Origin: Alteriqipengyuania lutimaris
GTDB lineage: Bacteria > Pseudomonadota > Alphaproteobacteria > Sphingomonadales > Sphingomonadaceae
Direction: 5' to 3'
Assembly: GCF_003363135.1 (NCBI RefSeq)
Contig: NZ_QRBB01000001.1
Coordinates: 1,710,501-1,774,500, forward strand
Length of the DNA: 64,000 nt
The position numbers and the translations under genes were made by a program. Shown here piece by piece: positions 55,134 through 63,140 of this stretch (the stretch's first letter is position 1; the number at the start of each line of letters is the position of its first letter). The notes beneath the pieces were generated by a model. It was not told where the DNA came from. It saw only the letters and a list, made by a program, of their open reading frames with translations, and searched no databases.

Positions 55134-56015
55134 CTAGCGGGCGCCGAAGGTCCAGCCCTCGGTGCGTGCGATCTGCCGGGTGAGGCCGCGCGGAGCCCAC
55201 AGGCCTGCATCCTCGCCGTTGCGGCGCAGCCAGGCAGCGGTCAGCAGCGCATCGGCGCTGTGATCGTCGATGGCGCCGCTGCCCTCGACCGGCGGCGAGC
55301 CGAGACCGTCCAGACCCTCGTTCAGCAGCGCATGATCGCGCACCTTGCGCCCGCGATGGCCGGGCAGCGCCTCCAGCGAGGCGAGCGCGGTGTAGATCTC
55401 GACCAGCACCGATCCCCGGCGCGGCAGCGGGTCGACCGGCCACACGGGCAGCGCGCCGTCCAGACGGTGCAGCAGGCGCATGCCGGTGAGGCTCGACTTT
55501 CCGACCTGTGCCGCGCCGACGAGGTTGAAGTTGGACACCGGCCGGCATCCCATCGCGCGCTGGGCTTCTTCCGCAACCCGAAAGCGACCCTCGCGGGTGG
55601 CGGCATAGGGTGCGTGGAAGCGGGCGCCTTCCGCGCCGCGCCCGTGGCGAAAGTAATCCTGCAATACGGGATGGCGCAGCACGCCGCCCGCCTCCAGATG
55701 CGGATCCTCGGCGCACAGCGCGTCGGCCAGCGCCCACAGCGCCTTCGCATCGGGCGGAGAATGCTCCCAGCCCGGAAAGAACGCGCCGCAATCGGCGAAG
55801 GGCAGGGCAATCCCGAGGTCCATCCCGACCAGCGTGGCACGCGGCAGATCGTCGCGCAGGAAGGCGAGCACCTCCTCGCGGCTCCATGGCTTGCCGCGAT
55901 CGATGAGGCGCGGCGGCCCCTGGCCCTCGTCTGCCAGCGCCAGCGCGATCCCCTTGTGGCGCTCGCCCCGCGCGCCCGACCAGTCGATCGCGAGGAAGTG
56001 GGAGAAGCGGCTCAA
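55134..56015 (-). CDS. DUF429-like (RNase H-fold) protein
   Basis: 293 residues from TTG 56015, which overlaps the rarA stop as TTGA. The N-terminus FLAIDWSGARGERHKGIAL and the later VGMDLGIALPFAD place acidic residues on two early beta strands in the RNase H-like manner. A C-terminal IDDHSADALLTAAWL supplies a third acidic site. A DUF429-type predicted nuclease is the best reading, by motif style only. Coupling to rarA suggests a DNA-maintenance link, which is inference. Confidence 0.6.
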   Translation of the reverse strand: MSRFSHFLAIDWSGARGERHKGIALALADEGQGPPRLIDRGKPWSREEVLAFLRDDLPRATLVGMDLGIALPFADCGAFFPGWEHSPPDAKALWALADALCAEDPHLEAGGVLRHPVLQDYFRHGRGAEGARFHAPYAATREGRFRVAEEAQRAMGCRPVSNFNLVGAAQVGKSSLTGMRLLHRLDGALPVWPVDPLPRRGSVLVEIYTALASLEALPGHRGRKVRDHALLNEGLDGLGSPPVEGSGAIDDHSADALLTAAWLRRNGEDAGLWAPRGLTRQIARTEGWTFGAR

Positions 56016-57331
56016 TCGCGGCCTTTGCGCCGCGCGGCCCAGAACTCCATCCGCTCGGCCACGCGTTTCTCGAAGCCGCGTCCGGTCGGCTGGTAGAAGC
56101 CCTGCGGCTCCATCTCGTCGGGCCAGTAATTGTCGCCCGAGAACGCATCTTGCGCCGAATGGTCGTAGGAATAGCCCTCGCCATAGCCGATGTCCTTCAT
56201 CAGCTTGGTCGGTGCGTTGAGGATGTTCTTGGGCGGGCTGAGGCTGCCGGTGTCCTTGGCGCTGCGCCACGCGGCCTTCTGCGCGGCATAGGCTGCGTTC
56301 GATTTGGGCGCGGTGGCGAGGTAGATGCACGCCTGCACCAGCGCCAGTTCGCCTTCGGGGCTGCCGAGGAATTCGTACGCATCGCGCGCGGCGATGCACT
56401 GGGTCAGCGCGGCGGGATCGGCCATGCCGATATCCTCCACCGCCATGCGCACCAGCCGCCGCGCGAGATAGCGCGGCTCCTCCCCCGCGGTCAGCATCCG
56501 CGCGAGGTAGTAGAGCGCGGCGTCGGGATCGCTCCCGCGCACCGCCTTGTGCAGCGCGGAGATCAGATTGTAATGCCCGTCGCGGTCCTTGTCGTACACC
56601 GCCACCCGGCGCTGCAGGAAGCTGCCGAGCGCCGCCGGATCGAGCGGCTGGTCGAGCCCCGCATTATACAGCGTTTCCGCCTGGTTGAGCAGGAAGCGCC
56701 CATCGCCGTCGGCACTCGCGATCAGCGCCACGCGCGCATCCTCGGTGAGGGGGAGGGGGCGTTCCAGCTCTTCCGCGCGGGTCAGCAGCTCGCCCAAAGC
56801 CTCGTGCCCGAGCCGCTCGAGAATCAGCACCTGCGCGCGGCTGAGCAGCGCGGCGTTCAATGCAAAGCTGGGGTTCTCGGTCGTCGCGCCGACCAGCGTC
56901 ACCGTGCCGCGCTCGACGAAGGGCAGGAAGCCGTCCTGCTGCGCGCGGTTGAAGCGGTGGATCTCGTCCACGAAGAGCAGCGTCTTCTGCCCCGCCTTCA
57001 TTGCGGTTTCGGCCTCTGCGAAGGCCTTCTTGAGGTCGGCCACACCGCTGAACACCGCGCTGACCGCCGCATAGCGCATGCCGACCGCGTCGGCGAGCAG
57101 GCGTGCGATCGTGGTCTTGCCGGTGCCTGGCGGGCCCCACAGGATCATGCTGGAGAGGCGGCCCGCCGCGACCATCCGTCCGATCGAACCTTCGGGTCCG
57201 GTGAGGTGGTCCTGCCCCACGACTTCGCCCAGCGTGCGCGGACGCAGCCGGTCGGCCAGCGGCGCATCTTCGCGCGGCGCGGCAGGCGGGGTTGCGGACT
57301 GGGGTGCTTCGTTTTCGAACAGATCGGCCAT
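56012..57331 (-). CDS. rarA: Replication-associated recombination protein RarA (MgsA)
   Basis: AAA+ ATPase acting at stalled forks, 439 residues. Walker A is GPPGTGKTTIARLLA, Walker B LLFVDEIHRFNRAQQDGFLP, sensor 1 GATTENPSFALN. The N-terminal PLADRLRPRTLGEVVGQDHLTGP and the C-terminal YGEGYSYDHSAQDAF and YLP-region marks (GFYQPTGRGFEKR) are RarA-specific. Divergent from the PadR gene. Confidence 0.95.
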   Translation of the reverse strand: MADLFENEAPQSATPPAAPREDAPLADRLRPRTLGEVVGQDHLTGPEGSIGRMVAAGRLSSMILWGPPGTGKTTIARLLADAVGMRYAAVSAVFSGVADLKKAFAEAETAMKAGQKTLLFVDEIHRFNRAQQDGFLPFVERGTVTLVGATTENPSFALNAALLSRAQVLILERLGHEALGELLTRAEELERPLPLTEDARVALIASADGDGRFLLNQAETLYNAGLDQPLDPAALGSFLQRRVAVYDKDRDGHYNLISALHKAVRGSDPDAALYYLARMLTAGEEPRYLARRLVRMAVEDIGMADPAALTQCIAARDAYEFLGSPEGELALVQACIYLATAPKSNAAYAAQKAAWRSAKDTGSLSPPKNILNAPTKLMKDIGYGEGYSYDHSAQDAFSGDNYWPDEMEPQGFYQPTGRGFEKRVAERMEFWAARRKGRD

Positions 57332-57390
57332 TGGTCGGCTGACATAGGCACTCGGTCGGAAAAATGCAGTGCCGACTTGTCACGATCTAT

Positions 57391-57406
57391 CTAAGATATA
57401 TCTCAG
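57391..57406. promoter_or_regulatory. Putative PadR operator
   Basis: CTAAGATATATCTCAG is an inverted repeat of form CTnAGATAT/ATATCTnAG with a perfect 10-bp AGATATATCT centre. It sits in the AT-rich gap 21 bp before the PadR start codon. PadR regulators commonly bind such sites and repress themselves. Confidence 0.6.
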
Positions 57407-57426
57407 AGCTATCTTGAACCGGAGAT

Positions 57427-58245
57427 ATGATGATGAACGATCACGACAGGCGCAAGGATGAAGAGCCCGAGGATGGGCGCATTCCCGACCATCCCGAAGG
57501 TGAGGATTTTGACGTGGAGGTCGAGGTGGATATCGACGACGACGATATGCCCGGCGGCAAACGCACCTCGGCCAGCTTCGATACCGACGCGATCTTCGGG
57601 CCCGAGGGCGTCTTCGGCCCCGGTGGCCCCTTCGGCCCCAAGGGCCCGTTCGGGCGTGAGGGACCCTTCGGACCCGGTGGCCCCTTCGGCGAGACTGGCC
57701 CCTTCGGCGGCGGTCGGCGCGGCAGCCGGGCGCGGTGGAAGATGGCGGGCGTGCATGATGCCGGGGAGCATCATCGCCCCCGCCGCAAGCGCATGTTCGG
57801 CCCGGGCGAGCTGCGGCTCGTCCTGCTCGCGCTGATCGCGGACGCGCCCAAGCACGGATACGAGTTGATCAAGGAGATCGAGGACATGACGGGCGGCGAA
57901 TATTCGCCCAGTCCGGGCGTGATCTATCCGACGCTCTCCCTGCTCGAGGACGAGGGCCGGATCGCTCCGGTCGAGGGCGACGAGAGCCGCAAGGCGTTTC
58001 GCGTCACCCCATCCGGGATGGAGGAACTGACCGAGCGCGCCAGCGAGGTCGACCGTCTTATGGAACGGCTGGGGCGCCAGGCGAAGCGCGCGAAGCCAGC
58101 GGGTTCGCCGGACCTGCTCCGCGCGCTCGGCAACCTCGCCACGGTCATCACCAATCGCGCGGCCAACGGCCAGTTCAGCAGCGAGAGCAAGGACAAGGTC
58201 GTCGACCTGATCGACGAGCTGGCGCGCAAGATCGAACGGCTCTGA
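57427..58245 (+). CDS. PadR-family regulator with collagen-like N-terminus
   Basis: 272 residues. The C-terminal PadR winged helix (about 120-200, LRLVLLALIADAPKHGYELIKEIEDM, SPSPGVIYPTLSLLEDEG) is followed by a dimerisation helix. The first 120 residues are unusual: an acidic stretch (EVEVDIDDDD) and eight or nine FGPxGP-type units, then basic RRGSRARWK. Start codons 57427, 57430 and 57433 are consecutive ATGs; GGAG at 57421 best suits 57430 or 57433. It probably represses its own promoter. Confidence 0.88.
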   Translation: MMMNDHDRRKDEEPEDGRIPDHPEGEDFDVEVEVDIDDDDMPGGKRTSASFDTDAIFGPEGVFGPGGPFGPKGPFGREGPFGPGGPFGETGPFGGGRRGSRARWKMAGVHDAGEHHRPRRKRMFGPGELRLVLLALIADAPKHGYELIKEIEDMTGGEYSPSPGVIYPTLSLLEDEGRIAPVEGDESRKAFRVTPSGMEELTERASEVDRLMERLGRQAKRAKPAGSPDLLRALGNLATVITNRAANGQFSSESKDKVVDLIDELARKIERL

Positions 58246-58259
58246 CCTGCCTCACTTGT

Positions 58260-58295
58260 GACCCGGGCATCGGCGTGTAAGCTCATGCCCGGGTC
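58260..58295. terminator. Hairpin downstream of the PadR gene
   Basis: GACCCGGGCAT (58260-58270) pairs with ATGCCCGGGTC (58285-58295), 11 bp with a 14-nt loop. It lies between the PadR stop and the next start. No U tract, so it may be a REP-like element or a weak terminator. Confidence 0.5.
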
Positions 58296-58317
58296 GCCCT
58301 GGTGGGAGGGGACACTC

Positions 58318-58776
58318 ATGGACGAACATCTCAATGCGCGCACGCCGTGGCACCTGTGGCTGGTCGGCGCGGTTTCGCTGGCGTGGAATGCCTTCGGCGC
58401 GAACGACTATCTGCAGACGCAGATGGGCAATCTCGAATATTTCGAGACGATGATGGACGGGATCGAGGCGACGCCGACGCAGGCGCTCGCCTATTTTCAG
58501 GGCTACCCGGCATGGGTTCACGCCGCATGGGCGGTGGGCGTGTGGGGATCGGTGCTCGGCTCGCTGCTGCTGCTCCTGCGCAGCCGGTTCGCGGTGCACG
58601 CCTTCGCGCTGTCGCTGCTGGGCCTCGCGACGACGACCGTCTACCAGCTGATCGTGGGCCAGCCCGACTGGGTGCAGAGCGCCACCACCACGATCATCAC
58701 CATCGTGATCTGGTCGATCGCGACCTTCCTGCTGATCTACGCCGCCAGCATGCGCTCGAAGGGCGTGCTACGCTGA
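58318..58776 (+). CDS. Hypothetical four-helix membrane protein
   Basis: 152 residues from ATG 58318, with GGAGGGG upstream. Four hydrophobic segments (about 12-28, 62-86, 92-108, 120-142). The first loop contains GANDYLQTQMGNLEYFETMM, a mark of a sphingomonad family of unknown function. It follows the PadR gene in the same direction and may be co-regulated. Its last 9 bases overlap the convergent glycosyltransferase gene. Confidence 0.65.
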   Translation: MDEHLNARTPWHLWLVGAVSLAWNAFGANDYLQTQMGNLEYFETMMDGIEATPTQALAYFQGYPAWVHAAWAVGVWGSVLGSLLLLLRSRFAVHAFALSLLGLATTTVYQLIVGQPDWVQSATTTIITIVIWSIATFLLIYAASMRSKGVLR

Positions 58777-59940
58777 TCCGGTATCTACCGCGGCCTGCGG
58801 CTTCGCATTGGCGAGCCGCAGGTAGGTATCGACCATCGAGGCATTGATCGCCTCCCACGTAAAAGGCCGGCTGCGTTCGAGCCCCGCCGCGCCGTGGCGC
58901 GCGCGCAGGTCCGCATCGGTGCAATAGGGCGCGAGCGCATCGGCGAAGCCCGCGACATCGCCGGGCGTCACCAGCACGCCGGTCTCGCCGTCGGCGACGA
59001 GGCTGGAACTGCCGGTGGCGTTCGCCGCGACTACCGGCTTGCCGCAGGCCATGTGCTCCAGCGTGACATTGCCGAAGGTCTCGGTGATCGAGGGGTTGAA
59101 GAACACGTCCGCGCTGGCGACCGCGCGCCCCAGGTCCTTGCCGGCCTGGTGGCCCACGAAGACCCCGCCCGGCAGCGCCTTCTCGAACCAGCCGCGCGCA
59201 GGCCCGTCGCCGATCACCATCACACGGTGCGGCACCTGCCGCCTGCGCAGCTCGATGATCGTGTCGGCAAAGACATCGAGCCCTTTTTCCATCACCAGTC
59301 GCCCGAGGAAGGAGATCACGACCTCGTCGTCGCCGAAGCCCAGTTCGCGCCGCCACGCCATGTCGCGCGCGCCCGGGTGGAACACCTCGCGGTCGATCCC
59401 GCGCGTCCAGATACCGATATCGTCGTTCATGTTCTGCGAGCGGAGCACGTCGACCATCCCTTCGGACGGGGCGACCAGCGCATCGCATCTGCGGTACATC
59501 GCGCGCAGCCACGCCTCGACCGCGGGCTCGAGAAAGCCGAGATGGTAATAGCGCGGATAGGTCTCGAACCGCGTGTGGACCGATCCGAGCACCGGCACGC
59601 CATGCTTGCGCGCCCAGTCGACCGCCTGCCGGCTCGTCCGGTCGGGGCTGGCAACGTGGACGAGGTTGGGGCGAAAGCTCTCGAACCGCTCCTTCGCCTT
59701 GCCCATGAGGCCCAGCGGAACGCGATATTCGGAGCGTCCGGGTATCGCCACCGACGGGACCGAGATCACTTCGCCCACCGCCTCGACCTGCGGGTTCCTC
59801 ACCGTGGGCGCGAAGACGCGCACCGCGCCGCCTAGGCCCATCACATGGCCGACGAGGCGGTTGAGCGCCTGGGTCGGCCCGTCGAGGACCATGTTGTAGT
59901 TCCCGCTGACCAGCGCGACGCGAAGATCGGATGCTTCCAT
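58768..59940 (-). CDS. GT4 glycosyltransferase
   Basis: 390 residues from ATG 59940. The GT-B fold has an N-terminal LVSGNYNMVLDGPTQALNRLVGH and a C-terminal donor-binding motif FFNPSITETFGNVTLEHMACGKPVV with the E-x7-E pair. FLGRLVMEKGLDVF is the linker. The sequence resembles mannosyltransferases acting on glycolipids (MgtA/GtrB-like). The acceptor is unknown. Confidence 0.88.
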   Translation of the reverse strand: MEASDLRVALVSGNYNMVLDGPTQALNRLVGHVMGLGGAVRVFAPTVRNPQVEAVGEVISVPSVAIPGRSEYRVPLGLMGKAKERFESFRPNLVHVASPDRTSRQAVDWARKHGVPVLGSVHTRFETYPRYYHLGFLEPAVEAWLRAMYRRCDALVAPSEGMVDVLRSQNMNDDIGIWTRGIDREVFHPGARDMAWRRELGFGDDEVVISFLGRLVMEKGLDVFADTIIELRRRQVPHRVMVIGDGPARGWFEKALPGGVFVGHQAGKDLGRAVASADVFFNPSITETFGNVTLEHMACGKPVVAANATGSSSLVADGETGVLVTPGDVAGFADALAPYCTDADLRARHGAAGLERSRPFTWEAINASMVDTYLRLANAKPQAAVDTGSA

Positions 59941-60086
59941 GGCGCCCGCCTTAAGGCGCGAAGCCCCGATTGGCGAGGGGCGAGCGGGCAAGATCGGCGC
60001 TTCGACCCAACCGGTCGCCGGGCCGCCCTGTCGAAAGACTTCCGTTTCGCGTTGACTCTTTGCAGCGCAACTTTATTGCCGCCGAT

Positions 60087-60130
60087 GGGCCACGCGGTCC
60101 CAACGCCGCGCGAGCTCTCTGCAAGGAGAG
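60087..60130 (+). promoter_or_regulatory. serC leader RNA (serC-motif candidate)
   Basis: Two hairpins precede serC. GGGCC (60087-60091) pairs with GG-T-CCC (60096-60101, bulged T). CTCTCT (60115-60120) pairs with GGAGAG (60125-60130) across a GCAA GNRA tetraloop. The second stem buries the Shine-Dalgarno GGAGAG, 5 nt from the ATG. This matches the plan of the alphaproteobacterial serC RNA motif. Confidence 0.65.
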
Positions 60131-60135
60131 AATAC

Positions 60136-61290
60136 ATGACTGATAAACCCGCGCTCAAGCCTGAGCGTCCTTTCTTTTCGTCCGGTCCGACCGCCAAGTT
60201 TCCCGGCTGGTCGCTCGATAAGCTCCAAACCGAATCGCTGGGCCGCTCGCACCGTTCTTCGGTCGGCAAGGCGCGGCTGAAATACGCGATCGACCTCACC
60301 AAAGAGCTGCTCGGCGTGCCCGACGATTATCTCGTCGGCATCATGCCTGCGTCCGACACCGGCGCGCTCGAATGCGCGATGTGGACGATGCTGGGCAACG
60401 GCCCCGCCACGGTCGCGGCGTGGGAAAGCTTCGGCAACGTGTGGATCCAGGACGCGGTCAAGCAGCTCAAGCTGCCCGACCTGCAAGTGCTCGACGCGCC
60501 CTATGGCGACCTGCCCGATTTCTCGCAGATCCCGCAGGACAACGATGTCGTCTTCACCTGGAACGGGACGACGAGCGGGGCGCGCATCCCGAACACCGAC
60601 TGGCTCGAGTCGGGCCGGAATGGCATCACCATCAACGACGCGACCAGCGCCATCTTCGCGCAGGAGATGGACTGGCCCAAGCTCGATGCGACGACCTTCA
60701 GCTGGCAGAAGGTGATGGGCTCCGAAGCGCAGCACGGCATGCTGATCCTCAGCCCCAAGGCGGTCGAGCGGATCGAAAGCTACGATCCCGAATGGCCGCT
60801 GCCCAAGCTCTTCCGCCTCAAGAAGGGCGGCAAGCTCAACACCGCGATCTTCGAAGGCGCGACGATCAACACCCCCTCGATGCTGGCGACCGAGGATTAC
60901 ATCGCCGCGCTCGAATGGGCGAAGTCGATCGGCGGGCTGCCTGCGATGATCGACCGCGCCAATGCCAATGCCAAGGTGCTGACCGACTGGATCGAGGCGA
61001 CCCCGTGGCTGCGCAACATGGTCTCCGTGCCCGAGCAGCGCACCAATACGGGCGTGTGCTTCGTTTTCCAGGGCGAATGGTTCGAAAGCCTGAGCGCGGA
61101 AGAGCAGGCGGCGGTGCCGACGAAGATCTACAAGATGCTCGAAGCCGAAGGGGTCGGCTACGACTTCAACGGCTATCGCGACGCCCCGCCGAGCCTGCGC
61201 ATCTGGTGCGGTGGCACAGTGGAAAGCGAAGACATCGCGCGTCTGCTGCCGTGGATCGAGTGGGCCTTTGCCGAGCTGCAGAAGGCCTGA
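60136..61290 (+). CDS. serC: Phosphoserine aminotransferase SerC
   Basis: PLP enzyme converting 3-phosphohydroxypyruvate to phosphoserine, 384 residues. The PLP Lys is in TFSWQKVMGSEAQHG. The N-terminus FFSSGPTAKFPGW and GRSHRS are marks of the long alphaproteobacterial type. Start ATG 60136 was chosen for its GGAGAG site; an in-frame ATG at 60085 would translate through the leader. Likely co-transcribed with serA. A TTGACT (60052-60057) upstream may be the -35. Confidence 0.93.
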   Translation: MTDKPALKPERPFFSSGPTAKFPGWSLDKLQTESLGRSHRSSVGKARLKYAIDLTKELLGVPDDYLVGIMPASDTGALECAMWTMLGNGPATVAAWESFGNVWIQDAVKQLKLPDLQVLDAPYGDLPDFSQIPQDNDVVFTWNGTTSGARIPNTDWLESGRNGITINDATSAIFAQEMDWPKLDATTFSWQKVMGSEAQHGMLILSPKAVERIESYDPEWPLPKLFRLKKGGKLNTAIFEGATINTPSMLATEDYIAALEWAKSIGGLPAMIDRANANAKVLTDWIEATPWLRNMVSVPEQRTNTGVCFVFQGEWFESLSAEEQAAVPTKIYKMLEAEGVGYDFNGYRDAPPSLRIWCGGTVESEDIARLLPWIEWAFAELQKA

Positions 61291-61312
61291 GCGCGCCCGT
61301 CACTTTCATTCC

Positions 61313-61389
61313 CGCTCGTCCTGAGCCTGTCGAAGGGCGAGCGAGGCACAGTTTTCTCGTTCGCGCTTCGACAAGCTCAGCACGAACGG
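61313..61389. repeat. Inverted palindromic repeat between serC and serA
   Basis: GTCCTGAGCCTGTCGAAG (61318-61335) and CTTCGACAAGCTCAGCAC (61364-61381) are inverted copies with three mismatches, flanked by GCTCG/CGAGC arms. This word family is widespread in intergenic DNA of sphingomonads and relatives. Confidence 0.75.
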
Positions 61390-61408
61390 CGTTGCGCGGA
61401 GTAATCCC

Positions 61409-62992
61409 ATGACCAAGCCCAAAGTCCTGATTTCCGACAAGATGAGCCCCGAAGCCGCCAAGATCTTCGAAGATCGCGGCTGCGAGGTGCACGAGAAGAC
61501 CGGCCTTTCGCCCGATGAGCTCAAAGCGATCATCGGCGAATACGAAGGCCTCGCCATCCGCTCCTCGACCAAGGTCACGCCCGAGATCCTCGATGCGGCG
61601 ACCAACCTCAAGGTGATCGGCCGCGCCGGCATCGGGGTCGACAATGTCGACATTCCCGCCGCCAGCGAACGCGGCGTGGTGGTGATGAACACGCCCTTCG
61701 GCAATTCGATCACCACCGCCGAACACGCCATCGCCATGCTGATGGCGCTCGCGCGGCAGATTCCGCAGGCGAACGAGCGCACGCAGAAGGGCGAGTGGCC
61801 CAAGAGCGACTTCATGGGCGTCGAGCTGACGGGCAAGACGCTCGGTCTGATCGGCGCAGGCAATATCGGCTCAATCGTCGCGAGCCGCGCGCAGGGCCTG
61901 CGCATGAAAGTGATCGCTTACGATCCCTTCCTGACCGAGGAACGCGCCGTCGATATCGGGGTCGAGAAGGTCGAGCTGGACGAGCTTCTCAAGCGCGCGG
62001 ACTGCATCACGCTGCACACGCCGCTGACCGACGAGACGCGCAATATCCTCAGCCGCGAAAATCTCGAGAAGACCAAGAAGGGCGTGCGGATCGTCAATTG
62101 CGCGCGCGGCGGGCTGGTCGACGAGGAGGCGCTGGCCGACCTGCTCGAAAGCGGGCATATCGCAGGTGCCGCGCTTGACGTGTTTCAGACCGAACCGGCG
62201 AAGGAGAGCCCGCTCTTCGGCAAGCCCGGCTTCATCTGCACCCCGCATCTCGGCGCCTCAACGCGCGAGGCGCAGGAGAACGTCGCGCTGCAGGTTGCCG
62301 AACAGCTGAGCGATTTCCTGCTCACCGGCGCCGTCACCAATGCGCTCAACATGCCCAGCCTCAGCGCGGAGGAAGCGCCGCGTCTGAAGCCCTACATGCA
62401 GCTCGCCGAAAGCCTTGGCTCGCTGGTCGGCCAGCTCGCGCATGGCAGCCTACCGAGCATCTCGATCGAGCTGGAAGGCGATGCGGCGGAGCTCAATCCC
62501 AAGCCGATCACCGGCGCGGTGCTGGCGGGGCTGATGCGCCGCTATTCGCAGAGCGTGAACATGATCAATGCGCCGTACCTCGCCAAGGATCGCGGCATCG
62601 AAGTGCGCGAGATCCGCAACAGCCGCGAGGGTACGTACCAGACGCTGATCCGCGTGACGGTTGATACCGATGCGGGCAAGCGTTCGGTCGCTGGGACCTT
62701 GTTCGGCAAGGAAGCGCCGCGCCTGGTCGAGATTTTCGGCATCGGGATTGAGGCCAGCCTCGAAGGGCACATGCTCTATGTTGTCAACGACGACGCGCCC
62801 GGCTTCATCGGCCGGATCGGCTCGCTGCTGGGCAGCCGGGGCATCAATATCGGCACCTTCAACCTCGGCCGCCGGAGCGCGGGGGGCGAGGCGGTGCTGC
62901 TGCTCAGTCTCGATGCGCCGATCGACGACGACCTGATCGCCGAGGCCGAGGCTCTGGAAGGGGTGCGGACGGTCAAGGCGCTGAGTTTCTAG
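61409..62992 (+). CDS. serA: D-3-phosphoglycerate dehydrogenase SerA
   Basis: Oxidises 3-phosphoglycerate with NAD+, committing carbon to serine. The long 527-residue form has a substrate domain, Rossmann motif LGLIGAGNIGSIVASRA (about 135-150), catalytic Arg in NCARGGLVDEEAL, Glu and His in PHLGASTREAQE, an intervening domain (about 320-455) and a C-terminal ACT domain (VVNDDAPGFIGRIGSLLGSRGINIGTF) that binds serine for feedback control. Confidence 0.95.
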   Translation: MTKPKVLISDKMSPEAAKIFEDRGCEVHEKTGLSPDELKAIIGEYEGLAIRSSTKVTPEILDAATNLKVIGRAGIGVDNVDIPAASERGVVVMNTPFGNSITTAEHAIAMLMALARQIPQANERTQKGEWPKSDFMGVELTGKTLGLIGAGNIGSIVASRAQGLRMKVIAYDPFLTEERAVDIGVEKVELDELLKRADCITLHTPLTDETRNILSRENLEKTKKGVRIVNCARGGLVDEEALADLLESGHIAGAALDVFQTEPAKESPLFGKPGFICTPHLGASTREAQENVALQVAEQLSDFLLTGAVTNALNMPSLSAEEAPRLKPYMQLAESLGSLVGQLAHGSLPSISIELEGDAAELNPKPITGAVLAGLMRRYSQSVNMINAPYLAKDRGIEVREIRNSREGTYQTLIRVTVDTDAGKRSVAGTLFGKEAPRLVEIFGIGIEASLEGHMLYVVNDDAPGFIGRIGSLLGSRGINIGTFNLGRRSAGGEAVLLLSLDAPIDDDLIAEAEALEGVRTVKALSF

Positions 62993-63010
62993 CGCCCCCA
63001 TAACGCCCCC

Positions 63011-63125
63011 GCTCATGCTGAGCTTGTCGGACTCGAAGAGGGCCTTGGCCAACCGTCGCTTTTTCTTCTACCGGCGCAACGGACCGGAAGAAGTACAGCC
63101 CTTCGACAGGCTCGGGGCGAGCGGA
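63011..63125. repeat. Second palindromic repeat pair, after serA
   Basis: GCTCATGCTGAGCTTGTCG (from 63011) and CCCTTCGACAGGCTCGGGGCG (from 63100) are diverged inverted copies of the same element as at 61313-61389. Between them CTTCTACCGG and CCGGAAGAAG form an additional stem (about 63066-63094). Confidence 0.65.
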
Positions 63126-63140
63126 GTTTAGAACAAAGCC

